A stretch of DNA of 15,594 nt from DATNBT01 sp964579765 (GCA_964579765.1 CAZOIK010000476.1:1-15594); one strand, 5' to 3'. Positions 7,359 through 14,564 are shown, numbered from the stretch's first letter. The notes: generated by a model from the letters alone, not told the origin. A program made the numbers and translations.

Positions 7359-9599
7359 GTGGAGACCACTCCTCGCTCGGGCGACGGTCGCGTACGCGTC
7401 GTCGTCGCCACCACCGTTCTTCTCACGTTCATTTCGTTCTGGCGGGCCGCGGCCATCGTGCTCAACGACCTGGGGTCGAGCGCGTTCTACGTCGGCGGCA
7501 TCGCCGAGCAGGCCATCGGCAAGGCGGCGCCGTGGTTCATCCTCGGCGTGATGTGCTTCTCGTACACGGTCCGCGCCGTGTACATCGAGAGCTCCGCGAT
7601 GTTCGTCCGCGGCGGCGTCTATCGCGTCGTCAAGGAGGCGATGGGCGGCACGCTGGCCAAGCTGTCGGTGTCGGCGCTGCTCTTCGACTACGTCCTCACG
7701 GGCCCGATCAGCGGCGTCTCCGCGGGCCTCTATATCGTCGGCCTGTTGAACGACGTCCTGCACCGCTACGGCCTGACGACGCGCAGCCTTCCGATCGGCG
7801 ACACGGCCGCGTTCATCGCCGTGCTCATTACCGTGTACTTCTGGTGGCGCAACACGCAGGGCATCCACGAGTCGAGCGACGACGCGCTGCGCATCATGCA
7901 GGTGACGACGGTGATGGTCGTCCTGATGATCGCGTGGTGCGGCCTGACACTCATGTGGCGGGGCGGCGGCGCGATGCCGCCGGCGCCGATTCCGCGCAAC
8001 TTCACGTTCTCCGACGACGCGCTGGGCTGGTTGAAAGGGACCGTGTGGCCCGGCGTGACGGCGGTGGCGATCCTCGTCGGCTTCGGGCACTCCATTCTCG
8101 CGATGAGCGGCGAGGAGTCGCTCGCGCAGGTCTACCGCGAGATTGAGCATCCGAAGGTGAAGAACCTGAAGCGCGCCGGGTCGGTCATCTTCGTCTACAG
8201 CCTGCTGTTCACGTCGCTCGTCAGCTTCTTCGCCGTCGCCATCATTCCCGACGCCGTTCGTCCCCGGTTCTACGACAACCTGATTTCCGGCCTCGCGATG
8301 AACGTCGTCGGGCCGATCAGCCTGCGGCTGCTGTTCCAGGCGTTCGTCGTCATCGTCGGCTTCCTGATCCTCGCCGGCGCGGTGAACACGGCGATCGTCG
8401 GCTCGAACGGCGTCCTCAACCGCGTCTCGGAAGACGGCGTGCTGACGGAGTGGTTCCGCAAGCCGCACCGGCGGTTCGGCACGACGTACCGCCTGATCAA
8501 CATGGTCGTCGGCCTGCAGCTGCTGACGATTGTCCTGAGCCGCGGCGACGTGTTCGTCCTCGGCGAGGCGTACGCGTTCGGCGTCGTGTGGAGCTTCGCG
8601 TTCAAGGCGCTCGCGATGCTCGTGCTCCGGTTCAAGGAAGCGGACGTGCCCCGCGAGTGGCGCGTGCCGATGAACGTGACCGTCGCCGGCGTCGAGCTGC
8701 CGGTCGGACTCGGCCTGATCACGCTCGTGCTCTTCAGCGTCGCGTTCATCAACCTGTTCACCAAGAAGACGGCGACCATCTCCGGCATCGTCTTCACGGT
8801 CGTGCTGTATCTCGCGTTCGTGATCTCGGAGAAGGTCACGGCGGCGCGCCGGCGGCACGCGCACGAGGAGCACACCGACCAGTTCCAGTTGATGCGCGAA
8901 GCCGACGTCGGCGTCGCACAGCTGCACGTCCGTCCCGGCGGCGTGCTCGTGCCCGTGCGCGACTACACCACGTTGAAGCACCTCGAACAGGCGGTCGTCC
9001 ACACCGACACCGACCGCCGCGACATCGTCGTCATGACGATCCGGCTGCTGAAGGGGCCGGACGCCGGCGTGAGCGACATCGAGCGCGAGGAGCTGTTCAC
9101 GGACTACGAGCAGCTGCTGTTCACGAAAGTCGTCGCCGTCGCCGAGCGGCACGGACGCGCGGTGAAGCTGCTCGTCGTCCCCGGCACGAACGTGTTCGAC
9201 GCGCTCGTGCGGACGGCCGTCCAGCTCGAGGCGAGCGAGATCGTGCTCGGCGGGTCGGCGAAGATGTCGGCGGACGCGCAGGCGTTGCAGGTGGGCGAGG
9301 CGTGGGACCGCGTGCCGCACGATCGCGGACTGGTGACCCAATTGACCGTCTACGAGCCGGACGGGCAGACGAAGCGCTTCGCGCTCGGCGCTCATGCGCC
9401 GACGCTCGCGCCGCAGGACATCGAGCAGATCCACCTGCTGTGGGTGGAAGCGGTGAAGACCGTCGGCCCGCAGGTGCACCATCGCGACGTCGTCGCGGCC
9501 GCGCTCGGCAGCCTGAAGGACGAGCTGGGAGGCGACCGCCACGATCTGGCGGTGGCCCGGCTGCGCCGGCAGGCGGAGCAGGCGGCGCAGGTGTCGTGA
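7359..9599 (+). CDS. KimA-like APC-superfamily potassium transporter with USP-like cytosolic domain
   Basis: Predicted potassium importer of the KimA (YdaO) type. The 746-residue protein has about 12 membrane helices up to residue 495. Positions that match my recollection of the KimA potassium site are present: NDLGSSAFY (D37, Y44), LFDYVLTGPISGVSAG (D110, Y111, T114) and MSGEES (S250, E253). From about 505 the protein is soluble; residues 525-635 look like a universal-stress-protein fold (IVVMTIRLL, LEASEIVLGGS), and a helical tail ends in RLRRQAEQ. It is longer than Bacillus KimA (about 607). The GTG at 7359 is preferred over TTG 7344 because of GGAAG upstream. The c-di-AMP riboswitch directly upstream supports the potassium assignment over amino-acid transport. 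The stop overlaps the next ATG by one base, forming an operon with a KdpD-like kinase. Confidence 0.85.
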   Translation: METTPRSGDGRVRVVVATTVLLTFISFWRAAAIVLNDLGSSAFYVGGIAEQAIGKAAPWFILGVMCFSYTVRAVYIESSAMFVRGGVYRVVKEAMGGTLAKLSVSALLFDYVLTGPISGVSAGLYIVGLLNDVLHRYGLTTRSLPIGDTAAFIAVLITVYFWWRNTQGIHESSDDALRIMQVTTVMVVLMIAWCGLTLMWRGGGAMPPAPIPRNFTFSDDALGWLKGTVWPGVTAVAILVGFGHSILAMSGEESLAQVYREIEHPKVKNLKRAGSVIFVYSLLFTSLVSFFAVAIIPDAVRPRFYDNLISGLAMNVVGPISLRLLFQAFVVIVGFLILAGAVNTAIVGSNGVLNRVSEDGVLTEWFRKPHRRFGTTYRLINMVVGLQLLTIVLSRGDVFVLGEAYAFGVVWSFAFKALAMLVLRFKEADVPREWRVPMNVTVAGVELPVGLGLITLVLFSVAFINLFTKKTATISGIVFTVVLYLAFVISEKVTAARRRHAHEEHTDQFQLMREADVGVAQLHVRPGGVLVPVRDYTTLKHLEQAVVHTDTDRRDIVVMTIRLLKGPDAGVSDIEREELFTDYEQLLFTKVVAVAERHGRAVKLLVVPGTNVFDALVRTAVQLEASEIVLGGSAKMSADAQALQVGEAWDRVPHDRGLVTQLTVYEPDGQTKRFALGAHAPTLAPQDIEQIHLLWVEAVKTVGPQVHHRDVVAAALGSLKDELGGDRHDLAVARLRRQAEQAAQVS

Positions 9600-10681
9600 T
9601 GCAGCGCGACTGGGTTCGCGGCGGCATGGCGATCGGCGCGATCGTCCTGATGACGTGGGTGTACGCGTCGGTGCTCCACGTGTCGAATCACACGACGGTG
9701 GCGCTGTCGTTCCTGCTCGTCGTGCTGTTCGCGGCGGCGGCGACGCGGCTGCGCGTCGCGGTGCTCGTGTCGGTGGCCGCGATGCTGTGCCTCAACTTCT
9801 TCTTCCTGCCGCCGGTCGGCACGCTGACGATCGCCGATCCGCAGAACTGGGTGGCGCTGGTGGTGTTCCTCGCGGTGAGCCTGGTCGCGAGCAACCTGTC
9901 GGCGGCCGCGCGCGATCGCGAGGCGCTGGCGCTCGAGCGCGTCGAGCTGCTCGAGGAGCGCAAGGCCGCGGAGATGGCGCGGAAGAGCGAAGAGATGAAG
10001 TCGGTGCTGCTCGCCTCGCTGGCGCACGACCTGCGGACGCCGCTCACGGCCATCCGCCTGGCGGCGACGAACCTGCAGGCGTCGTGGCTCGGCGAGGACG
10101 AGCGCCGCGCGCAGAGCGAGATCGTCCTGACCGAAGTGGAGCGGCTGTCGCGGCTGTTTCAGAACATTCTCGAGCTCGCGCGCATCGACGCCGGCGCCGT
10201 CGAGTCGCACCTGCGCTGGGTGCACCCGCTCGAAATCGTGGAGGCCGCGCGGGATCAGGTGCAGCAGGCGCTCGCCGGCCATGCGCTCGCCGTGTCCGCC
10301 GACGAGGAGATGGTGCGCACGGACCCGCGCCTGACGGCCGCCGCGCTCAGCCATCTGCTCGAGAACGCCGCGCAGTACTCGACCGCCGGATCCCCGATCG
10401 ACGTCGCCGCGACGATCGCGGGCGCCGAGCTGCGCATCTCGGTCCGCGATCGCGGGCCCGGCATCTCGGCGGCGGATCTGCCGCGGCTGTTCCAGCGGTT
10501 CTACCGGGGCACGCATGCCACGCAGCGCTGGTCGGGCACCGGCATGGGCCTCGCCATCACCAGGGGACTGCTCGCGGTCATCGGCGGGACCGTGCGCGCG
10601 GAGAACGCGCCCGAGGGCGGCGCGATCTTCAGCCTGACCGTGCCGCTCTCGGATTCGGTGGAAAGGAGGGCGGCGTCATGA
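9599..10681 (+). CDS. KdpD-like membrane sensor histidine kinase lacking the N-terminal KdpD/USP region
   Basis: A 360-residue kinase. Four closely spaced helices (about 10-100) form a DUF4118 domain, with the KdpD-typical LNFFFLPPVGTLTIADPQNW (65-84). A short coiled-coil (105-135) leads to HisKA with the phosphorylated His in HDLRTPLT (H143). The HATPase has its N box at HLLENAAQYS (N256), DRGPGI (284-289) and GTGMGLAI (313-320). E. coli-type KdpD is about 890 residues and begins with a KdpD ATP-binding domain and a USP domain; both are missing, as is any GAF domain. The ATG overlaps the stop of the KimA-like gene, and its own stop overlaps the regulator's start (ATGA). Its likely job is to sense potassium or turgor and phosphorylate the downstream KdpE-like regulator. 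Confidence 0.92.
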   Translation: MQRDWVRGGMAIGAIVLMTWVYASVLHVSNHTTVALSFLLVVLFAAAATRLRVAVLVSVAAMLCLNFFFLPPVGTLTIADPQNWVALVVFLAVSLVASNLSAAARDREALALERVELLEERKAAEMARKSEEMKSVLLASLAHDLRTPLTAIRLAATNLQASWLGEDERRAQSEIVLTEVERLSRLFQNILELARIDAGAVESHLRWVHPLEIVEAARDQVQQALAGHALAVSADEEMVRTDPRLTAAALSHLLENAAQYSTAGSPIDVAATIAGAELRISVRDRGPGISAADLPRLFQRFYRGTHATQRWSGTGMGLAITRGLLAVIGGTVRAENAPEGGAIFSLTVPLSDSVERRAAS

Positions 10682-11373
10682 CGCGTCCCGCCCGCGTGCT
10701 GCTCGTGGACGACGAGGTCTCGATTCAACGCGCGCTGGCGCCGCTGCTGCGCTCGCGCGGCTACGACGTCGCCGTGGCGGGGACGGCCGCCGACGCGCTG
10801 AACGCCGTCCACGCGCATCCGCCCGATCTCATGGTGCTCGACCTGGGCCTGCCCGATCGCGAAGGCGTCGAGGTGTGCCGGTCGGTCCGCGCCACGTCCG
10901 CGCTGCCGATCATCGTCCTCAGCGCCCGCACGGGCGACGCCGACAAGGTCGGCGCGCTCGACCTCGGCGCCGACGACTACGTGACGAAGCCGTTCAGCCC
11001 CGAGGAGCTGCTCGCGCGCATCCGGGTGGCGCTGCGCCGCGGCTTCTCCGAAGACGACGGCGCGACCGGACACACGACCGTCGGCGACCTCACGATCGAC
11101 TACGCGCGCCGCCGCGTGGTTCGGAGCGGCGAGGAAATCCGGCTGACGCCGAAAGAGTTCGAGCTGCTGTCGCTCCTCGCGCGCAATCCGGACCGCGTCC
11201 TGACGCATCGCGCGATTCTGAAGGCCATCTGGGGGCCGCATGCCGTGGACCAGCCCGAGCACCTGTGGGTGCTCGTTGGACAGCTTCGCAAGAAGATCGA
11301 GGCGGATCCGTCGAACCCGCGCTACATCGTGAGCGAGCCGTGGGTGGGCTATCGGCTGGCGAGCGGAACTTAA
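10678..11373 (+). CDS. KdpE-like OmpR/PhoB-family response regulator
   Basis: A 231-residue regulator. The receiver domain (1-120) has the acidic pair D11/D12, the phosphoacceptor D55 in VLDLGLPD, S82 and K104. The winged-helix DNA-binding domain (130-231) has RLTPKEFELLSLLARNPDRV, the recognition-helix region HLWVLVGQLRKKIE and the ending SEPWVGYRL typical of KdpE relatives. An AGGAGGG ribosome binding site (10664-10670) lies seven bases before the ATG, which overlaps the kinase stop. It is the presumed partner of that kinase. Its own stop codon overlaps the first CTTAAG site of a phased box array, so it may autoregulate the following transcript. E. coli KdpE activates kdpFABC; here the visible outputs may be the KdpF-like peptide and perhaps other boxes in the region. 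Confidence 0.94.
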   Translation: MTRPARVLLVDDEVSIQRALAPLLRSRGYDVAVAGTAADALNAVHAHPPDLMVLDLGLPDREGVEVCRSVRATSALPIIVLSARTGDADKVGALDLGADDYVTKPFSPEELLARIRVALRRGFSEDDGATGHTTVGDLTIDYARRRVVRSGEEIRLTPKEFELLSLLARNPDRVLTHRAILKAIWGPHAVDQPEHLWVLVGQLRKKIEADPSNPRYIVSEPWVGYRLASGT

Positions 11374-11407
11374 GCAAATACTTAGGCGCTCTTAGGGACG
11401 GCTTAAG
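11369..11407 (+). promoter_or_regulatory. Phased CTTAAG/CTTAGG direct-repeat array (PmrA/QseB-type response-regulator boxes)
   Basis: CTTAAG stands at 11369, CTTAGG at 11381, CTTAGG at 11391 and CTTAAG at 11402, steps of 12, 10 and 11 bases, about one helical turn each. Established knowledge: PmrA/BasR and QseB bind two CTTAA-type half-sites separated by five bases (11-base period). The array starts within the stop codon of the KdpE-like gene and ends 23 bases before a small KdpF-like ORF. No strong -10 is visible downstream; an imperfect palindrome TCCAAGTTGGA (11418-11428) follows. Confidence 0.65.
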
Positions 11408-11430
11408 GCCCTGCGGTCCAAGTTGGAGAC

Positions 11431-11544
11431 ATGGATTGGATGCTCATCGTGTCGTCCGCGGCGTTCTTCGGCCTGTGCGCGCTGTACGCGTTCGCGGTCA
11501 ACAGTCGTGACGCGGCGAGTCCTTCCGTCAAGGAAAGGGCGTGA
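11431..11544 (+). CDS. KdpF-like single-helix membrane peptide (37 residues)
   Basis: The short ORF encodes one hydrophobic helix (about 4-22, LIVSSAAFFGLCALYAFAV) followed by a polar tail NSRDAASPSVKERA. The end of the helix, LYAFAVNSRD, resembles the LVYALINAE of E. coli KdpF, a 29-residue subunit that stabilises the KdpABC potassium pump. A GGAG (11425-11428) lies only two bases before this ATG, so the in-frame ATG at 11440 (34 residues, 11-base spacing) is an alternative start. Context supports a real gene: it follows the KdpE-like regulator and the phased box array. No kdpA, kdpB or kdpC follows, since the next gene is on the other strand. It could be an orphan or relict KdpF, or a regulator peptide for the KimA-like importer; that is inference. 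Confidence 0.55.
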   Translation: MDWMLIVSSAAFFGLCALYAFAVNSRDAASPSVKERA

Positions 11545-11546
11545 CT

Positions 11547-11579
11547 GCCGGCTGTTTGCTGCTGAAGCGATGAGCCGGC
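11547..11579. terminator. Possible bidirectional terminator hairpin between convergent units
   Basis: GCCGGCT (11547-11553) and AGCCGGC (11573-11579) form a perfect seven-base stem with a 19-base loop, exactly between the stop of the KdpF-like ORF and the stop of the sigma54 activator gene. There is no T-tract, and the loop is long, so this is a weak call. Confidence 0.35.
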
Positions 11580-11587
11580 CGCCGGCG

Positions 11588-13201
11588 TCACGCGCGGAAG
11601 CGTCTGAAGTCGATGCCGAGCTGGTTCACCCTCCGGTACAGGATCCGCTCGGTCGTGCCCAGCAGACGGGCGGCCTTCGCGCGATTGCCCCGGGAGGTCT
11701 TGAGCGCGTCCCGGATCAGGTCTCGTTCGTAGCGCTCCACGGCGTCCTTCAGCGACAGCTGGACGACTTCGCCCGAGGTTTCGGCGGTCTGCAGCGTCGG
11801 CGGGAGGTGATGCGCGTGCAAAGCCTCGCCGTCGCACACGAGCAGCGCACGCTCGAGCACGTTCTCAAGCTCTCGCACGTTGCCCGGCCAGTGATAGCTC
11901 ATGAGCGCGTCGATGGCCGGCGTGGACACCCGGCGGATCGTCTTGTGGTGATCGCGCGAGAGCTTCTCGAGGAAGTGGTCGACAAGCAGCGGGAGGTCCG
12001 CCTTGCGCTCGCGCAGCGGCGGCACGAAGATGGTGAAGACGTTCAGCCGATAATACAGATCCTCTCTGAAATCTCCGCTGGCGATCGCTTGTTCGAGGTT
12101 CTTGTTGGTGGCGGCGACGATGCGCACGTTGGCCTTGAGCGTCTCGATGCCGCCCAAGCGCTCGAACTCGCGCTGCTGGAGGACGCGGAGCAGCCTGATC
12201 TGCGTGCTCAGGTTGACGTCGCCGATCTCATCGAGGAAGAGCGTGCCGCCTTCGGCCAGCTCGAACCGCCCCTTTTTCAGTACGGTCGCATCGGTGAACG
12301 CTCCTCGCTCGTGCCCGAACAGCTCCGACTCGATCAGCGTGTCCGGCAGGGCGGCGCAGCTGACCTTGATGAACGGCTTCTTCGCGCGCAGTGAGTTGTA
12401 GTGAATGGCGTGCGCGATCAACTCCTTCCCGGTTCCAGATTCGCCGCGGATCAGGACGGTCGTATTCGTCGATGCCACCTGCGCGATCTGCGCGTACATC
12501 GATCGAACGGCGGCGCTGGTCCCGATGATGTTCGAGAAGTCGTAGCGTTCCCGCAGTTCCTGGCGCAGATGTGAGTTCTCGTCCTCGAGCCGGCGTCGAT
12601 CCTCCTCGATGAGCCGATGGATCTTGAGCGCCTGGGCGAGCATCGACGCCACCAGACCATAGAAGGTGCCCGCTCGCTCGAAGTCGCGGTCTGCTCGGTA
12701 GACGAGGTCGACCGACAGTGCCCCGACTGCCTTCCGATTGATGACGATCGGCACGCAGATGAAGCTGACAGGCAGTCTGAGCGCGTCGGCGCGACGCTTC
12801 GACTCGAGGGTGTCGCCGCCGACGCGCGGGATCACGACCCGCCTGGAGGTATCGACCACGCGGTCGACGATCTCGGCGCTCATCTCGCGTGACGCCGTGG
12901 GCCGGTTGATGTCGTCCGACTCCGCCATGCGCAGCGTGCCGTCGTCCTCCAGTAGCGCGACGGCCGTGTGTCTCGCGTCGGGATTGCGCATCAGGATCTC
13001 GATCACGTGATGCAGGGCCGCCTGCAGGTGCAGCGTGCCCGACAGCGCCTTGCTGATGTCGAGCAGGGAGGAGAGACGGCGGATTTCGGCGAGCGAGTCG
13101 CCGCGGATCGTCCGCGTCTCGGATTCAGGCAGCGCGGCCGGCGGCGGCGCTAGCGCCGGCCGCTCTCGCTCTGCGCGAGCAGCGTTCTCAGAGGCTGACA
13201 T
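11588..13201 (-). CDS. Sigma54-dependent transcriptional activator, GAF-AAA+-Fis architecture, with variant GAFTDA loop
   Basis: A 537-residue bacterial enhancer-binding protein of NifA-like layout. The N-terminal GAF domain (about 45-195) should sense a small ligand. The AAA+ domain has Walker A GESGTGKE (253-260), Walker B LFLDEIG (321-327) and the arginine-finger region REDLYYRLN (from 379). The Fis-type helix-turn-helix is at about 492-530 (NRAKAARLLGTTERILYRR). The sigma54-contact loop reads GAFTDA (300-305) instead of the canonical GAFTGA; codons confirm the Asp. ATG 13201 is chosen over GTG 13219 because GGAG (complement of 13212-13215) precedes it by ten bases and the GTG has none. 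It overlaps the upstream metallopeptidase gene by 52 bases and ends an operon with it. No clear -24/-12 target promoter was found in the window. Confidence 0.95.
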   Translation of the reverse strand: MSASENAARAERERPALAPPPAALPESETRTIRGDSLAEIRRLSSLLDISKALSGTLHLQAALHHVIEILMRNPDARHTAVALLEDDGTLRMAESDDINRPTASREMSAEIVDRVVDTSRRVVIPRVGGDTLESKRRADALRLPVSFICVPIVINRKAVGALSVDLVYRADRDFERAGTFYGLVASMLAQALKIHRLIEEDRRRLEDENSHLRQELRERYDFSNIIGTSAAVRSMYAQIAQVASTNTTVLIRGESGTGKELIAHAIHYNSLRAKKPFIKVSCAALPDTLIESELFGHERGAFTDATVLKKGRFELAEGGTLFLDEIGDVNLSTQIRLLRVLQQREFERLGGIETLKANVRIVAATNKNLEQAIASGDFREDLYYRLNVFTIFVPPLRERKADLPLLVDHFLEKLSRDHHKTIRRVSTPAIDALMSYHWPGNVRELENVLERALLVCDGEALHAHHLPPTLQTAETSGEVVQLSLKDAVERYERDLIRDALKTSRGNRAKAARLLGTTERILYRRVNQLGIDFRRFRA

Positions 13202-13857
13202 GGCGGCGTGTCTCCACACGATCGGAGGGCCCGATCGGCATCGAGGAACTGCGGGTCCATGGGCTCGTCATGCGCGAGAAGCGGCCGCACGACGCGTCCA
13301 TCCACCGTGCGCCAGGCGCGCTCCTCCTCGTCGAGGCGGTCGCCGAGCGTCGGATCGGGCTCGACGTGCCGCCGCTCCAGATGCACCGTCTCGTGCACGA
13401 GCCCGAGCAGGAAGTCGTTGCGCTGGCGCCGGCTGAACGGCTGCGAGAGGCCGCCGGTCTCCGCCAGAATCGCGGCGAGGCGCGGACGTGAGATCACGAT
13501 CACCTGCCGGCCGTCCACGTCGCCCGACGCCATCAGCGCGTCCGGCGACAGGTTCGCGGTGTCCGGATGGGACAGCAGCGTAATGGACAAGGTTCCCGAG
13601 CGCTGCTCCGACGTGAGCCAGGCGATCCGTTCCCGGGCGAACGGCGGTACCGCGTCATCGTCGGCCGCGCGGCGCTTCACGTCGGCGAGCAGCGCGTTCG
13701 CGGCGGAGTTGATTATTTCGGCCGGGATGCCCGCGTAGAGGACGGGCGCCGGCGCGAGGGCTGCGCGCGACCGGGGGTGCAGCATCACGCTCGTGCCGGC
13801 CGCGACGATGACCACGGCCGCAATGCCGGGCAGGGCGATGAAGGAGCTCGCCTTCAT
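13150..13857 (-). CDS. Membrane-anchored or secreted HExxH zinc metallopeptidase, family not recognised
   Basis: A 235-residue protein with a hydrophobic N-terminal helix (about 6-25) that is either a signal peptide or an anchor; the rest should be outside the cytosol. The motif LVHETVHLERRH holds HETVH at 155-159, a gluzincin-type zinc site, and the downstream acidic EEERAW (178-182) could give the third ligand. Two cysteines near the C-terminus (C214, C220) could form a disulfide. The middle part (IVISRPRLAAILAETGGL) recalls hypothetical peptidase-like proteins, but I cannot name the family. The ATG overlaps the stop of the upstream response regulator (ATGA), and the 3' end overlaps the sigma54 activator by 52 bases, so all three are one operon. 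A signalling role by extracytoplasmic proteolysis is possible but inferred. Confidence 0.75.
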   Translation of the reverse strand: MKASSFIALPGIAAVVIVAAGTSVMLHPRSRAALAPAPVLYAGIPAEIINSAANALLADVKRRAADDDAVPPFARERIAWLTSEQRSGTLSITLLSHPDTANLSPDALMASGDVDGRQVIVISRPRLAAILAETGGLSQPFSRRQRNDFLLGLVHETVHLERRHVEPDPTLGDRLDEEERAWRTVDGRVVRPLLAHDEPMDPQFLDADRALRSCGDTPPCQPLRTLLAQSESGRR

Positions 13858-14564
13858 GTGTGCCTCGGGAGCGGATCGGCGTCCGTGACCAGCCGGTAGC
13901 CGACCCAGGGCTCGCTGACGAGGTACTGCGGTTCGTCCGGATTCGGCTCGATCTTTCGGCGCACCTTCGTGACGAGCGCCCAGAGCTGCTCGGGCCGATC
14001 CGCGGCGTGCACACCCCAGATCGCTGTGAGAATCACCTGGTGTGGAATGACGCGGTTCGGATGCCGCGCCAGGAACACCAGCAGGTCGAACTCCTTCGGC
14101 GTCAACCGCACTTCGCGGCCGTCCACCCGCACGCGCCGGCGGTCGAAATCGATCAGCAGCGATCCGCGCTCGATCCGTCCGGTCCCGCTCGCGTGGCGGC
14201 CGCGCCTGAGCGCGACGTGGACGCGCGCGAGCAGCTCGTCCGAGCTGAAGGGCTTCGTCAGGTAGTCGTCCGCGCCGCCCTCGAGCGCCGCCACTTTCTC
14301 TTTCTCGCCCGCGCGCGCCGACAGCACGATGATCGGCACGTCGGAGGTCTGCCGGATCCGCTCGCACAGATGCCGGCCGTCCATGTCCGGCAGGCCCAGG
14401 TCGAGGACCACGAGATCGGCGTGGCTGCGGGCGAGCGCCGCAAGCGCCTCGCGCGCCGAGGGGGCGCTCTCCACGTCGTAACCGCGCAGGCGGAAGAACA
14501 AGCTCAGACTCTCCTGAATGAGCGGGTCGTCGTCCACGATGAGCAGATGCGGAAGATCTGTCAC
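13854..14564 (-). CDS. KdpE-like response regulator without an adjacent kinase (orphan paralogue)
   Basis: A 236-residue OmpR/PhoB-family regulator closely resembling the one at 10678-11373. The receiver has D11/D12, phosphoacceptor D55 in VLDLGLPD, S82 and K104. The winged helix (about 128-225) has VRLTPKEFDLLVFLARHPNRV, the recognition-helix region QLWALVTKVRRKIE and the identical ending SEPWVGYRL. The GTG at 14564 is chosen because it places the receiver start at the normal distance (VTDLPHLLIVDDD). The frame is open a further 57 codons upstream, but that extension has no receiver-like or signal features. No clear ribosome binding site is seen. First gene of an operon with a metallopeptidase and a sigma54 activator. 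With no kinase next to it, the KdpD-like kinase about 3 kb away is a candidate partner. Confidence 0.93.
   Translation of the reverse strand: MTDLPHLLIVDDDPLIQESLSLFFRLRGYDVESAPSAREALAALARSHADLVVLDLGLPDMDGRHLCERIRQTSDVPIIVLSARAGEKEKVAALEGGADDYLTKPFSSDELLARVHVALRRGRHASGTGRIERGSLLIDFDRRRVRVDGREVRLTPKEFDLLVFLARHPNRVIPHQVILTAIWGVHAADRPEQLWALVTKVRRKIEPNPDEPQYLVSEPWVGYRLVTDADPLPRHT

Noticed and set aside
7200..9542. 780-codon open frame antisense to the KimA-like gene
   Set aside because: Rich in Arg, Asp, His and Glu with no domain pattern; it is the mirror of GC-rich coding on the other strand, and the sense frame is a clear transporter behind a riboswitch.
13202..13219. GTG start giving six more residues for the sigma54 activator
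   Set aside because: No ribosome binding site before it, whereas the ATG at 13201 has GGAG upstream.
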